Assembly (NCBI GenBank): GCA_963575645.1
Contig: OY754466.1
Coordinates: 46,036,001 to 46,100,000 of the forward strand
Reading direction: 5' to 3'
Length of the DNA: 64,000 bases
Source: Xanthostigma xanthostigma
Lineage: Eukaryota > Arthropoda > Insecta > Raphidioptera > Raphidiidae
Of this stretch, positions 19,926 to 31,683 are shown one piece after another (position 1 is the first letter of the stretch; each line of letters starts with the position of its first letter). The notes under the pieces were generated by a model. It was not told the DNA's origin. It saw only the letters and a program-made list of their open reading frames with translations, and did no database searches. The translations under genes were made by a program, and so were the position numbers.

Positions 19926-22432
19926 ATAGTTTTTAAGGTAAGATTTTTTATATGTACAGTTAAACTTATTCAGGTTGATAATCTGGCCAACCTAAAATTG
20001 TATTTAACCTATAAATAAATACGTTCATAAATAAATAAATAAAATATATGAACTTATTTATTGTTTATTTTATAGTACAAAACCTCAGGACACAATATAG
20101 GCATATTTAATAACTACACCTTGCTAAGTCAAAAAAATTCGACTGCTACAGACGGACAGACAGACAGACAAGTGATCCTGTTGAGGTATGAATCATTAAA
20201 AACGAGTCAATGGTTTGCTATTTACGATTATTATGTGGTAATTTTAATCATGTTTTAAAGAAATGATGATTGGCGTCTTCATTAATCCGTTTCATATGAT
20301 CGCATGTTTTGTTTTCGCTAAGAATAGACTAAAAACAAAAGAATACTGTTTGGCGCGTGACTACAGTCATTTGAATTCTAAACATAAATTCTACTAACAC
20401 AGACGTAAGGGGACCTGCATTACGTAATGCAGTAATCTATTAGTGTCTTTGAACTATAGTTTATTTTTAGAGCATAGTATATAGAACTGTATTCAGCCGC
20501 CTGCATTCATACTTTAAAATAAACGGAATAACTATTCATTCAATAAAAGTAGGTAATTGAATTTGAATTTAAAATGTATAAAGAAACGCTGTAATGATAT
20601 AATGAAAACCTTCAATACAATAGGGAATATTTATACAAATTATTTAATTAAAAGGAATTAAAAAAAATCTTAATAAATGAGGATTATGCGAGTTGACTAA
20701 TGAATTTGGCCCACAGAATTCGGCTAGTTGATAGATTGAAATATAATGAATTGGATTAATAAAAGAATTAATTAGGACACGGTTTAACAGTGTATGTAGC
20801 TCTTTTCCAACCTCTGCTAACGGTAATATTATCGTCACAGACAAACGCACTAGCTAAGACTATAAAAAAATAAAAATACCTACATAAATAAAAAATAAAT
20901 AAATTGCAATTAACAATATATTTGGCAGGTATACATCACATAAATGATTATATTATTTATAAATTAATTATAATATTGGTTTTTATTCTATACTTAAAAT
21001 TACTAAGTCTTTGAATTCTAATTATTATTAAAAGTATAAGCTTTGGAGTCTCATTTAGATAGATCGGTATAAAAAAAATGAAATATGATGGACTAGATGG
21101 CACTCGATTTGCAGGTATTTAAAAAAAATGTACAATGTGTACCTGATGACATACAGCGCCTCGCATAGCAAATGGGAGAACTGTATTTTTTGTCTAACTT
21201 TCAAAATAATTTATGTATCAAATATAACTAGATTTTTTTATGTGAAAAAATAAGAAATATAATATGGACCTGCGTATTTATAACTTTTAAAACTTTATTT
21301 GGTTTTAAATGACAAAAATATGTTTGAGGTGTTTCTTCTATTCACTGGCCACGCCACATGTGATCAGAGCCTTAAAGAGAATAATATGATAGAAATAGCA
21401 AATTGGTCCAATCTATGTTAAATTACGACTCGTAGGTGAAAAATAGAAGCATTAAATAAAGATACAATTGCTCAGCTGCGCGCTTATAATGTCTTTTGAC
21501 AGCTGACCCAATTTTATTAGTTCTGATATTAGTCGTCATTTGCAATCAGAAGATTGAAATGATTAACTTATATGTGGATCACCTTAAAAAATTAATTTAG
21601 GTAACTGAGACCCTGCAAGTTGTGATTTGACTCTACCTGCCGATTGTATAATATTTTTTTTTGGCTAATTATAAAATTTAAGTACAAAAAACTGAAATAA
21701 GCCAAGGCAGAATAATCATTCGTCTTAAAAAAAGCATTATTTTCAGTATCTATTATTATTATTACATATTATTTTATTATTACTATTATTTTCATTTAAC
21801 GTAAATAATATATTAACAACTAAAAAAGAAAAACAACAAACAAGAGATGTGTAAACATTCAGATTTTAATTCGGCGACAGCTACATATAACCTAAAAAAG
21901 TGTTCAACGCTGATCAAAAAAGAGGACATTAATCGTGTCACTTCTGCGCCATTTCACTTTAATTCAAGGGACAGGGCAGTAAAGTTGTTTACACATCAAA
22001 AATAAAATAGTAATTATTATTATTGTCTTGTAAATATTTTTCGTATCATAATAAATATCTTTATAATTACATAACAAATTATCACGTCTTATAAAAGGCT
22101 TTATTTAATGCTTCATAATAATAATTATATTACAATATATTATTAATTGTGCAAAAATTGCAGCGTAAATATCAGTTTAATAACGTAGTATATTCGTCGA
22201 TACGTTCGTTTGGTTTTTATCAAAATAAAATGATCGAAGCGTTCATAATAAGAATCTCAAATTGCAAAAAAAAATATGAGTTTGTTACGGTAAGTACATA
22301 AATATTTAGATCAACATGTTCTTAACATATCCTGTAAATTTCGATTCTAAATATAGTAACATAACTAATCGACTTTTGTAAACCATATGAGAAATTCAGC
22401 CTTTTAATTTTATGTCCAAAATTGATATGATA
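19926..22432. other. VPS16 3' UTR and intergenic DNA
   Basis: AATAAA-type signals occur soon after the VPS16 stop (around 20010-20040). A short (GACA)n tract lies at ~20153-20172. A decayed arm related to the MITE at 44319-44466 (TAGCTCTTTTCCAACCTCTG) is near 20796. No other gene is seen. Confidence 0.5.
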
Positions 22433-23006
22433 CAGTATGTAAACACGTAAGGTGCACATAGGGAAATTAGCATTGGGAAAAAATACTTGGATAAGAGTTA
22501 GCCATGACTGCATTAATTGTTATTTCTATTGAATTATCGTGGTAATCTTAAAGATTTCTATTTTATTTTGATTTATTTTTATTTTACTTTTTTTTTAATA
22601 ATAAAAAGCTCTTATAAATCATTATTTTAATTTTTTTGTACAAAAATAAAACAAAAAACCAACTCCATCTGTTTGGAAACATTTCATTCAAAAATTGTCT
22701 GACTGGTATGACGTATGCGTGTTGGTAAATCAGTGACTCAATGTCTTTAGGTTCAACACGAATAGGCGGAGATATTTGATCTCGCACCATAATATTTAAG
22801 TATTTTTGGGAATTTAATGTCCCATTAATAAAAAAAGTCCGACTATGTTGTAATCATTTGAATATTTTCTTCGGTAGTATACACATTCATTTTGCAAAAG
22901 AATATTATCTGTCAAATTGAAAAACAAGATTTCAAGGCTCACTCTGATCCAGTCATTTTTTCCCAATGTTAATTTCCCTATGTGCACCTTACGTGTTTAC
23001 ATACTG
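22433..23006. mobile_element. TA-flanked MITE 'CAGTATGTAAACACG', copy 2
   Basis: Intact 574-bp copy with ends CAGTATGTAAACACGTAAGG and complement ACGTGTTTACATACTG, TA on both sides (22431-22432, 23007-23008). Near both ends is AGGTGCACATAGGGAAATTA. It serves as the reference showing that the copy in VPS16 intron 3 has been invaded. Confidence 0.87.
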
Positions 23007-23008
23007 TA

Positions 23009-24218
23009 TGCACCTTTATTCCAAATATTTGAACTTTGCAAACATTTTTATCACGTTTTATGTATTTCATAGCACTTTATCTGCGTTAGCTATATGGAAG
23101 TTACATTATTAAATATAACTCATCTTTTCAACATAGAATACATTGTTTTATGCTAGATTAATATTATTATGTTATCGATTAATTATGCGAGTTGACTTTT
23201 ACACTGATTATAAATAATATCAAAAAGACTGCAAAGCAGATATGACACATTTTAAGGAAAATATTTACAAACATTATGTTTGCAGCATAGCAAAACTTCG
23301 AAATCGTAGCTTTATTTTAAACAATAGAGGTAACGAGGTAATGTGTTCGTAAAGCGGGTGAGTTTGCCTCAACTAGGCCTTCCAATCCTGAAATCTTTGG
23401 ATCCCGATCGATTTTAAGCGTAATATCGAGACTCGCTCGAGATAAATACACATACCGCTTTGTTTTACGGTGATTTTGTACATGTTGACCTTGCTTATTA
23501 TAGTAACAAATAATATTTTGTTCAATAAATAATGGTCAATTAACATCACTCATAGAATCTCGATTTTATCCTGATTCCATGATCTTATCTCTAAAAAATT
23601 TTAACAAAAATATCGATACCCGGATTGAAACCCTAGCTTCAACAAGCGTATGCCTAGTTTATTTTGTAAGAATTTTTTTTAATTTCTGTAAAATATACTT
23701 TTTCGTAAGACTAGTTTTTGAATATGACAACATAACCTCACAACTTACACTTGCTTTTTGATAAAACAGAAATAACAATATATCATATCAACTGTTAGCG
23801 TGTAGTCTATTGTTTTAAGCATAAAAACAGTTGAATTTCATGCTGTATAAACAGAGCAAAACGAAATTTTCCTTAAAACGTTTCGTTTGATATTCTCACA
23901 TCTAATTCAAATCTTTCGTTATACACATGTTACAAAGTCTTATTTCAAAGGTTCGATATCTATCACAGTTTAAAAAATTGCACAAACTATAAATCATTTG
24001 ATTAGAAAACAAATTCTGCTGCCTAAATAATTAAAACTAAAAACTAATTCTAAAAATTTTAATTTAAATTAAAAGTATTTTAACAGTTTACAATTAATAT
24101 CAGAACAAAATAATTCTTTTCATTGTAACTAAAATGATGAAATATTACAATAGAAGGGTCCTCACTTTCGACAATTTTTTTAAGTGATCAACAAATAAAA
24201 ATGCGTAAACTATACTAA
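23009..24218. other. Intergenic, nothing recognised
   Basis: AT-rich, with only short frames lacking motifs, no inverted repeats of note and no splice-linked exons. Confidence 0.5.
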
Positions 24219-24381
24219 GTTCGTTCCAAGCAGCCGTGAACGGTAACAAAACCGTACAGTCTTGTTACTGCGCAAGACTGTCTTGCGCAGAATCGATTTT
24301 TGAGCTAGTGCGCAAATTAGTCTTGCGCAGTGACAAGACTGTGTACGGTTTCATTACCGTTCGGGGCTGCTTGGAACGAAC
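24219..24381. mobile_element. Hairpin MITE 'GTTCGTTCCAAGCAGCC', copy 1
   Basis: The 163-bp element folds almost end to end: GTTCGTTCCAAGCAGCCGTG, AACGGTAACAAAACCGTACA and AGTCTTG(T/C)..CTGCGCAAGAC are mirrored on the right. The centre holds ATCGATTTTTGAGCTAGTGC. Other copies lie at 43775, 51472 and 53927. Confidence 0.85.
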
Positions 24382-24526
24382 CTACTATGGAATATGGATT
24401 ATAGACGTCTATGAACCCAGCTGTTACAAGTCTATTCTACGGACAATCGACCTTTATGTTTAGATCCCTGTTCTACGATTGTATTTTCAAAATTTAATAT
24501 TTAAAAATAAGGCACATTATAGACGG

Positions 24527-25216
24527 AGAGCTGGCTACGGAGAAAATGGGTGACTCGGTGCAGAGCTGAAAATTTGCAGAATAATAGGAGATAGTACAAG
24601 TAAGTAGGGAAAAAATTGCCAGAAGGCTAGGCGGAAGATAAAGAGCCGCCAGAAGGCGCTAATGTTGCGAAAAATCAGTGCACTTCTGGCAATTTCTATA
24701 CTTATTCTGTAATTCAAAACTAGATTATATATTAAACATTATATAGTTATAAGGGCATACTGAAAATTCAAACATGATATAATAATTACATTCGATAAAT
24801 ATTCAAAATTATTAATGATATTTTGATAGAAATAAAATTAATCGTCATATATTTTCATTAATAAAATTACGTTGTATAACAACGTAATTTTATTAATTTA
24901 TTTAATTTTATTTCTATCAAAATATCATTAATAATTTTGAATATTTGTCGAATATAATTATTATATCATGTTAGAATTTTCAGTATGCCCTTATAACTAT
25001 ATAATGTATAATATATAATCTAGTTTTGAATTACAGAATAAGTATAGAAATTGCCAGAAGTGCACTGATTTTTCGCAACATTAGCGCCTTCTGGCGGCTC
25101 TTTATCTTCCGCCTAGCCTTCTGGAAATTTTTTCCCTACTTACTTATACTATCTCCTATTATTCTGCAAATTTTCAGTTCTGCACCGAGTCACCCATTTT
25201 CTCCGTAGCCAGCTCT
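24527..25216. mobile_element. Foldback palindrome, copy 2 (more complete)
   Basis: 690-bp palindrome with ends AGAGCTGGCTACGGAGAAAA and complement TTTTCTCCGTAGCCAGCTCT. Arm-to-arm identity is visibly higher than between the two copies, and the centre is AATTACGTTGTATAACAACG. It shares all landmarks with the copy at 5425-6069. The same short protein can be read from both arms only because of the symmetry. Confidence 0.87.
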
Positions 25217-26452
25217 AAGTCCATTAGACTGAACGGTGCAAAACCGTTTTTTTTTTATTTTCACTTCCGTATCAGTAAAGTCCAGGCCTATTGATTTTGT
25301 TGACAATCGGAGCAGTGATTAAGTACTTAATATGAGGGCGTTCTAACACTTTCCACAGAATTTTTTTTATATAAAAAATTATTTTGTAACATGGAAGCTG
25401 TTCTCAGAGCCGTGTCTAGGAATCCTGGCGCTCAATGCGACGGAAAGACTTGACGTCCCCGGCAAAAGGAAAATTGGAAGCCTCTGGCGAAAAGACGCCT
25501 CTCATGTCATAAAATTCACACAAGACAAAACAGCGCAATGTTTGTTTTGGACACCTCTGTCGCGGACCATTTCCGCCAACTCCTAGATACAGCGATATTT
25601 TACCGATATTTCACAAAAAAAAATGTTCGAAAACGACGATCCCCAACTTGTAAGTCTAACTATCAGAGAGAATTGAATAAATAAATAATAAATATTATAG
25701 TAGGTTTCTAATGTGTTTTCCATCTACTAAGAAAACTAGACTAAATCTAAATGCTTCTGACTAGTTTACATTTATATTGCAAAATATATTTGATTTCAAT
25801 ATATTTTGTTAAAAACAACTTACAATAATAAAAAAGTAGCACCAATTTTTATCAATGGAAGACTATAATAAATAAATTTTTGAAACTTGAGCATATTTTG
25901 ATCATATTAGATACTAAATTTTGTTATATGCTGATTGATAGATTCACAAATACAGATAATTTGTACGGTTGTTTACTTAAAAGAAAATGCTAATAGTGTT
26001 AGCAAGTCATACTAAGTTGAATTTTTTCAACATTCGCTGTATTGATGTGTTGAAGTGCATAATTTTGTGGAAAAAATTTTGTCTTACAAAATAGTTTTGA
26101 AAATTCCATTAAAGTCGATGAAAACAACAAAAAAACTTGTAAGAGTTATGATTATGAATAATAAAATTGTACAATTAATATCAACAAATCAAATCAAGTT
26201 CCATGTAAGGAGAAGCAATATTTATTTTAATCAATATAAAGTTTTAAACATTTATGCGCGTTTAGAACACTATACCGAGTTACGGGTGGCATTATCTCTG
26301 TTTAATGTAATTGATTAAACAAAGAAAGCTTGTTATTATTTAGCACGCCGAATTGGCCCGCGAAAATTGTAACAAGCAATTTATGATGCGATGCTTGTAC
26401 TTACTGACGTCAGAACAAAAAAAGATCAAATTATATGACCTTGTTCTATTCG
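25217..26452. other. Intergenic, nothing recognised
   Basis: No coding exon or RNA gene is supported. The 87-codon frame at 26055-26318 has the AT-driven composition of random sequence here and no motif. Confidence 0.5.
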
Positions 26453-26674
26453 GAACCCAAAGGAATGGTGAGACCTCTGGTGAGAAATGCGTCGAACTGC
26501 CCTAAGGGTAAACTATACACGTATAAGGTAAACATTGATTTAGAAATGCTACACCTAGCCTCTTTTAATGCTTTTCTAAATCAATTATACCTCTATAGTT
26601 TACCTGTCAAAAATCCCCCTTAGGGCAGTTCGGCGCATTTCTCACCAGAGGTCTCACCATTCCTTTGGGTTCCA
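26453..26674. mobile_element. MITE with ~60-bp inverted ends
   Basis: GGAACCCAAAGGAATGGTGA, GACCTCTGGTGAGAAATGCG and AACTGCCCTAAGGG on the left are mirrored on the right (CCCTTAGGGCAGTT, CGCATTTCTCACCAGAGGTC, CCATTCCTTTGGGTTCC). Length 222 bp, non-coding. Confidence 0.8.
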
Positions 26675-27036
26675 AATGCTGTGTAAATGGAATAATCTTT
26701 CATAAAAAAAACGACAAAATCAGACAAGACATGGAGTATTTGACTGTCAATATAAAATTTAGTATCTAAGCAGGGCTATTAAATTCAATGTAACGAACTT
26801 TCGCCGACTTCCATTGAACATAACCATACTTTTAGAGACATTCTTACATAATATGGCAAAGATATTTAAAATTTTGTGCGTTTTGCAATTGTTTTTGTAT
26901 GTAATGATAGTTAAATGAGGGCTACCGGGCTTTTTTCTGCCACCTGATAGCGCCACTGGCAAGTGAGGTATACGTCAACGTCATTAAAAAATCAGCACTG
27001 GTAATGTATCTGTTCTCTGTTGGTAATTCAGTTTTC
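26675..27036. other. Intergenic, nothing recognised
   Basis: No gene is seen. The right edge begins a palindrome (AATTCAGTTTTCATTTAATT, mirrored after the hAT insertion at 27045-27503). Confidence 0.45.
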
Positions 27037-27044
27037 ATTTAATT

Positions 27045-27503
27045 CAGTGCTCCGCAACCGGTGTGCCGTGGCACACTGGTGTGCCGTGAGCCGGATACAG
27101 GTGTGCCGCGGTCAAATTCAATGTATTTGATAATTTACAATTACATTTTGCAAAATTTGGACAATTAATTTTTAATTTCTTAGATAACGCTCAAAAAATT
27201 CTGGTATCATTAAAATGTAACTGAAATAAATTAGCACTATTTTTTTCATTGTTCGAAAATTTTTATTTGTTGGTACATTGTTACTAATTTTTTCAATTGT
27301 TATTTTAATATGAACAAAAAACACAGTGTGTAGAACGCACGTTTGCCGTCGTGTCGCCTCGGTCGATCTGAGTCGGTCGTCGCCTCAGTCGTGTATAGTG
27401 TATACTGTATTTGTGTATCAATTATATTTTAGCTTTTGGTGTGCCGCGGAAATCTAGCAAGAATTTTGGTGTGTCGTAGGTGAGAAAAGGTTGCGGAGCA
27501 CTG
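27045..27503. mobile_element. hAT-like MITE inserted in a palindrome
   Basis: Ends are CAGTGCTCCGCAACCGGTGT and AGGTTGCGGAGCACTG, with perfect 8-bp duplications ATTTAATT at 27037-27044 and 27504-27511. GTGTGCCG(T/C)GG motifs recur near both ends, as in hAT elements. The insertion site lies in one arm of an AATTCAGTTTTCATTTAATT palindrome whose mate follows at ~27526-27547. Confidence 0.88.
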
Positions 27504-27933
27504 ATTTAATTGATTTGGTACTACCGAATCAATTAAATGAAAACTGAATTTATTTTATTTCCATGGCTACCAAATTGGTAGCTATGGAAATAAAATTTAC
27601 TGGACGCATATCTTACTAAATAACTTAGTTGCCACTAGCGCTGTCTGACAAATATGCAAATGGTAGTCTTCACTGGCTCAAAATAAATTTAGAGTGAAAT
27701 TGTGATCCTCACAATTTTACAATGTATAATTTTTGTTTGCACTTAATCTTTGCATTGTTTAATATTGTGTATTGTTGGTCCTTAAAATGTTTTTATAATA
27801 TATAAGAAAGCATAGTATACTTTAAGGAAACAACAGTTTATGTAGTGTACATAAATGATCAAATATTGCTCGTTCAAAATGCAGTCATAATTTCCAATCA
27901 AAGGCTTTTGTAAATGATTGATCGAGTATCCAC

Positions 27934-30737
27934 CTACCTAGTTTCAGTTGCCGATTTGATACCAAAATGTTCAGCATCGGTGAAAGGTACCGTAAAACCG
28001 ATAGTCTTAGTAACAGTATTTACAGAAGGCAACGGCGTAAGCGTATTCGAAGAAGTCACGTTATTTCCGTTGACCGGTTTGCACTCAACGGAAGACGTTA
28101 GCGGTGATGTAGCGGGAGTTAATATTCCTAAATTATTTTCATTCAGTTCATTATTTGTCGGTAATTTAGTGGCAGTGACCGTTTTAGAAATTTTAAACGG
28201 ATTCTTTTTAATTACTATTTTATTTGCAGTCGCATTCATTTCACTCAGTTTATTTGTATCGATGATAGTTTTAAGTGTGACAGCATCGATTTTATTTAAT
28301 GATTCAGTCGATCGTTTGTTATTCGCTATGACTAATCCTTTCAGATCATTTGCAGTTACGTGTTTCATAGATATTACCGCTGTCGGTGAGGTGCTAGACG
28401 AACTAGTTTGAGATCCAGATGAAGTTGATAGTTGTTGAATGCTAGTTAATATTGCTCCGGAGTGCTGAGAGTTCGTGTGGTTTTTAAGGCCCTGGGATGT
28501 TTTGTAACTTTTGCCACAATGACATTTATAACCTTTTCTAATTCTGTAAATATAAAGAAAAAATTAATAACCAGCAAGCTACAGTTGAACATTATGATCT
28601 GTCCATGCCAAGAGTTACCAAGTTACCGAAGGATAGTTGGTGAGACTGCGCACATCAAATAACATACTCTATATCACTGAGCTGTACATATGGAGTGCTA
28701 ATGTACTAATTAGTGATGTGCCGGATCGTTAAAAATGTATATCCGCGGATACGGATCTGAATACGGATATTTGGTTTCAAGATCCGCGGATACGGATCTT
28801 AACTTTCTTAGAGTACGCGTCGGTAAATATTGCACATCGACCTTTGGAAAGAGACTATCTGTTATGGGAAAAAGTTATTGACCTCTTTAAGAGTTAACTC
28901 TCATAACAGATTGTCTCTTTCCAAATATCGATATGCAATATCTCATTTAAAGATAGTTTTTTAGTACCTTTGAGTTATGTACTATTGGTATGGTAGTCAC
29001 TACGATAAATGTTTGCAATATAAAGGTGCCAAATACGATTTTAAAAAATAATCTGAATGGAATTTAACAGTTTTTCATTATTACCTAATCACCTATATAT
29101 ATAAAATTTCATCTATGAATTGAAAATTAATAAGGTAAAAGATCCGCCAAAAACTAACGGATACAGATCTTTCTTCTCCCTCGGATATCCGCGGATACAG
29201 ATATCCGGCACATCACTAATACAAACTCACAGGAAAGAGAAGGTGACAAACACGGTATATGTTTGTCTCTTTCTGGCCCGTTTTGTTGTATTTTGTTAAA
29301 CAAAGCGGAATGGCTACAGCAATTATCGCTATCTCTTTCTGTCAGTTTGCTCGCGCTGCCCAGACTAGCACTCCATATCTACACCTAATTGACGAATAAT
29401 ATTCTAATGAGACATTGGGTGTTCGTTTTTCCTTTTGATTGTTTTCATCAAAATGGTGGGAGCGCACGCGCACATTCAATTTTCTGTCGCAGTCGACCAA
29501 TCAATTTACATTGTGGCTTTAAAAGTACTAACACTTACTTTCCATCTTTTTTGTGGCCATTTTTAGAATGATATTTAATTCCGTTGATATTCTTGTACCG
29601 TTTTTTACAGCCAGGAACAGGACACGCAAAAGGTTTATCACTATGCAAAATTGTCGAGGTCGTGCCACCATTTCTGTAAGGAAAAAATTTAGGATCAGTT
29701 CACCTTGCTCTTAAATACAGGCCTTTTATAAATAAATGTTCCTAAACTCTTAAATGTTGTGAATGCCAAATGCCAATGTTATAGGTATAACTGTAGTCTC
29801 GTCATTTTGAGTCTGTCTGTCTGTCAGCTGGTCTATCTATGTACAGCGATTAAAGCAATCGGAGTAACTCTGTTTTAACGTACCGACTGCCATAACGTAG
29901 AATAAATTCTGACGAAAATTCTTCAGTAGTTGTCCAAGAGTCGTTACTATCTTCCGTATCGCTCATTACTTCGTCATCATCTAATTCGCTTCCTGTAATA
30001 AGCAATTATATTTTGGTAACAAAAGTGTATAATTTGAGCGCTGATTACTGGTGACAAAAAATAAACAGCTTAAATGTTCTTAATATACTGATGGGTTTGT
30101 ATTTTCGATAATGGTCAGGTTTTTGTTACCTGTTGGAGTCGATGTGCGAATATTTTTTGACAAAGTCGCAGTTGCATGATGAACTAATCGACGACGAACA
30201 TCGAGCGATAAGCCCTCACGTTTAGCTGCATCTGTAAAAAATCTCAGTACGTAGCTTAGTGGAATACAAGAAGGTTGCTGTTTCTCCTTTTGTTCTACCA
30301 CCAGTGGGTCATAATCTGAAAAGTGAGGAAATTTATGGATAATATTTAGGGAAAATTTAAATTTGCCGCTTTTGTATAAGTTGCATTAATTGAATTTAAA
30401 ATTGTAGTTTCGACACTGCAATGATCTGTTATTTGAGTGTTTAATTTAAAAAATGACTGCTGGGTCACAAAAATAAAAAAAAGCATTTTAAAAATATTTT
30501 TTTATCTGATATCTGATGGTCAGCTGATTTATTTCTGTGGTTGGTGTCTAGGATATCCCCACCCAATTTTTTTTCTTTAATGACAGCATTTTAAGATTGA
30601 AATATTTGAGTAACAATTAAAAATTTGATAGAAATACCAATATGCGTGTCTTCTATATGTTGAATAAGGTCTCCTAAGCTTGGAAAAGTTATTCCGCAAT
30701 CACTGAATTTACAGATGTTTAACATGAATACGGCCAT
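27934..30737 (-). CDS. JAZF1: JAZF1-type C2H2 zinc-finger protein
   Basis: Five coding exons on the minus strand: 30737-30638, 30315-30130, 29992-29884, 29673-29539, 28543-27934. They total 1140 nt, 379 aa. Finger 1 uses C9, C14, H27, H32 (SDCGITFPSLGDLIQHIED). A conserved block IPLSYVLRFFTDAAKREG follows, then STPTGSELDDDEV, then the acidic SNDSWTTTEEFSSEFIL. Finger 2 is CPVPGCKKRYKNINGIKYH (C149, C154, H167, H172) and finger 3 CHCGKSYKTSQGLKNH (C184, C186, H199, H204). This order is that of vertebrate JAZF1, a nuclear cofactor that represses the receptor TR4/NR2C2 and associates with the NuA4/TIP60 acetyltransferase. The protein runs ~175 residues past finger 3 in a Ser/Thr/Asn-rich tail; the human protein (243 aa) ends soon after that finger. 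The terminal TAG overlaps a possible donor (AG|GTAGGT), so a further exon is not excluded. Confidence 0.9.
28711..29218. mobile_element. hAT-like MITE 'TAGTGATGTGCCGG', copy 3
   Basis: 508 bp in JAZF1 intron 4, with ends TAGTGATGTGCCGGAT and ATCCGGCACATCACTA. Flanks GTACTAAT and ATACAAAC match at only 5 of 8 positions, so the duplication has decayed. It sits inside a larger inverted repeat whose ends are ATATGGAGTGCTA (~28689) and TAGCACTCCATAT (~29379). Confidence 0.8.
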
Positions 30738-31147
30738 ACTGTCGTCTGCTCAAACTTTGTCAACATTCATAAGAAATTTAAATTCGTTTTTAGTGTTTGA
30801 AACATTTTTAACAACTGTTGCCAGGCATTAACTAAGAACGAAAATATTTAGGGAACATTTTTGCAGTCAGATAACAGGCAGAAGTATATTAAATAATATT
30901 AGGTAATAGTGTAGATATTGATTTGATTTATTTAAAGGACGAAAAGGTTCTCGTATTTAATCGGACCGGTCGATAAAAGTAGATCGGCTGGGGCACGGCG
31001 TTCGGCGTGTGGCTCTTACGGAATTCTCCCGGCATGCAACGCGTTTAGATGTGAAAATAGCATGCGTCGATTGATTTCCGTACAGTAGAGGTTCACCATT
31101 TAAACATTCCAAAGACCGGGACTCCTCCTACCGATCACTGTTCTTTG
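30738..31147. promoter_or_regulatory. Head-to-head promoter region between JAZF1 and ATP synthase c
   Basis: The JAZF1 start codon (minus strand) and the end of a non-coding first exon of the ATP synthase gene (donor TTTG|GTAAGT at 31147/31148) are ~410 bp apart. The segment from ~30955 is more GC-rich than the flanks (CGGACCGGTCGATAAAAG, GGCACGGCGTTCGGCG). Transcription start sites cannot be placed exactly from sequence. Confidence 0.5.
31083..31147 (+). other. ATPsynC: Probable 5' UTR exon of the ATP synthase c gene
   Basis: A strong donor TTTG|GTAAGT at 31147/31148 pairs with acceptor TAACTTTCAG|G at 31650/31651, 33 bp before the start codon. The 5' edge given here is a guess; only the donor end is supported. 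Confidence 0.5.
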
Positions 31148-31683
31148 GTAAGTGGGCTGTTGAAATTGCTGTGAGTAATTTATAATCTTCCATTATTTGT
31201 GCATTTAAAACTCATCCCGTTTTTGTAAGTGGTTTGTTGTAAAGTTCAAAGAATATTTTAAGTGATATTGTGAAAATAATCGTATATTCCAACGTAATAT
31301 ATGTACAAAAAGTGATTGAATAGTGAAGTTCCAGTTGGCCGCTCCTGCCATTTTGCTTTTATTAAATTCTGAACATTGTATAATATTGGAAAAGGTCTTC
31401 TAAGAAATTAATAATCCAATAATTTGGAGAAGTTCAACTGTCAAAAGGAGTATTTTTTTGCGTAATGTTTATCACTTTTTCCTAGTATTGACATATTCGT
31501 TTGTGCCTTGTTAGTTGTTACGTAACATCATAGTTCGAAATTCCGAATTGTAGTCACGGGTTCTGTCATTATTTAGGGTCATTATAATCGATTTTCCCTA
31601 TTGTTTCAGTTTATTCAATAATATAATTTTAAAATTATTTTAACTTTCAGGCTTGAAAGATCCGATAAACAGCAAACACAAAA

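Noticed and set aside
24535-25208. Two nearly identical 60-codon proteins on opposite strands
   Set aside because: They are the same sequence read from the two arms of the foldback palindrome, not genes.
27914-28411. 165-codon plus-strand open frame
   Set aside because: It is the antisense of the last JAZF1 exon; the minus strand gives the zinc-finger protein tail in phase with four upstream exons, and the plus frame has no motif.
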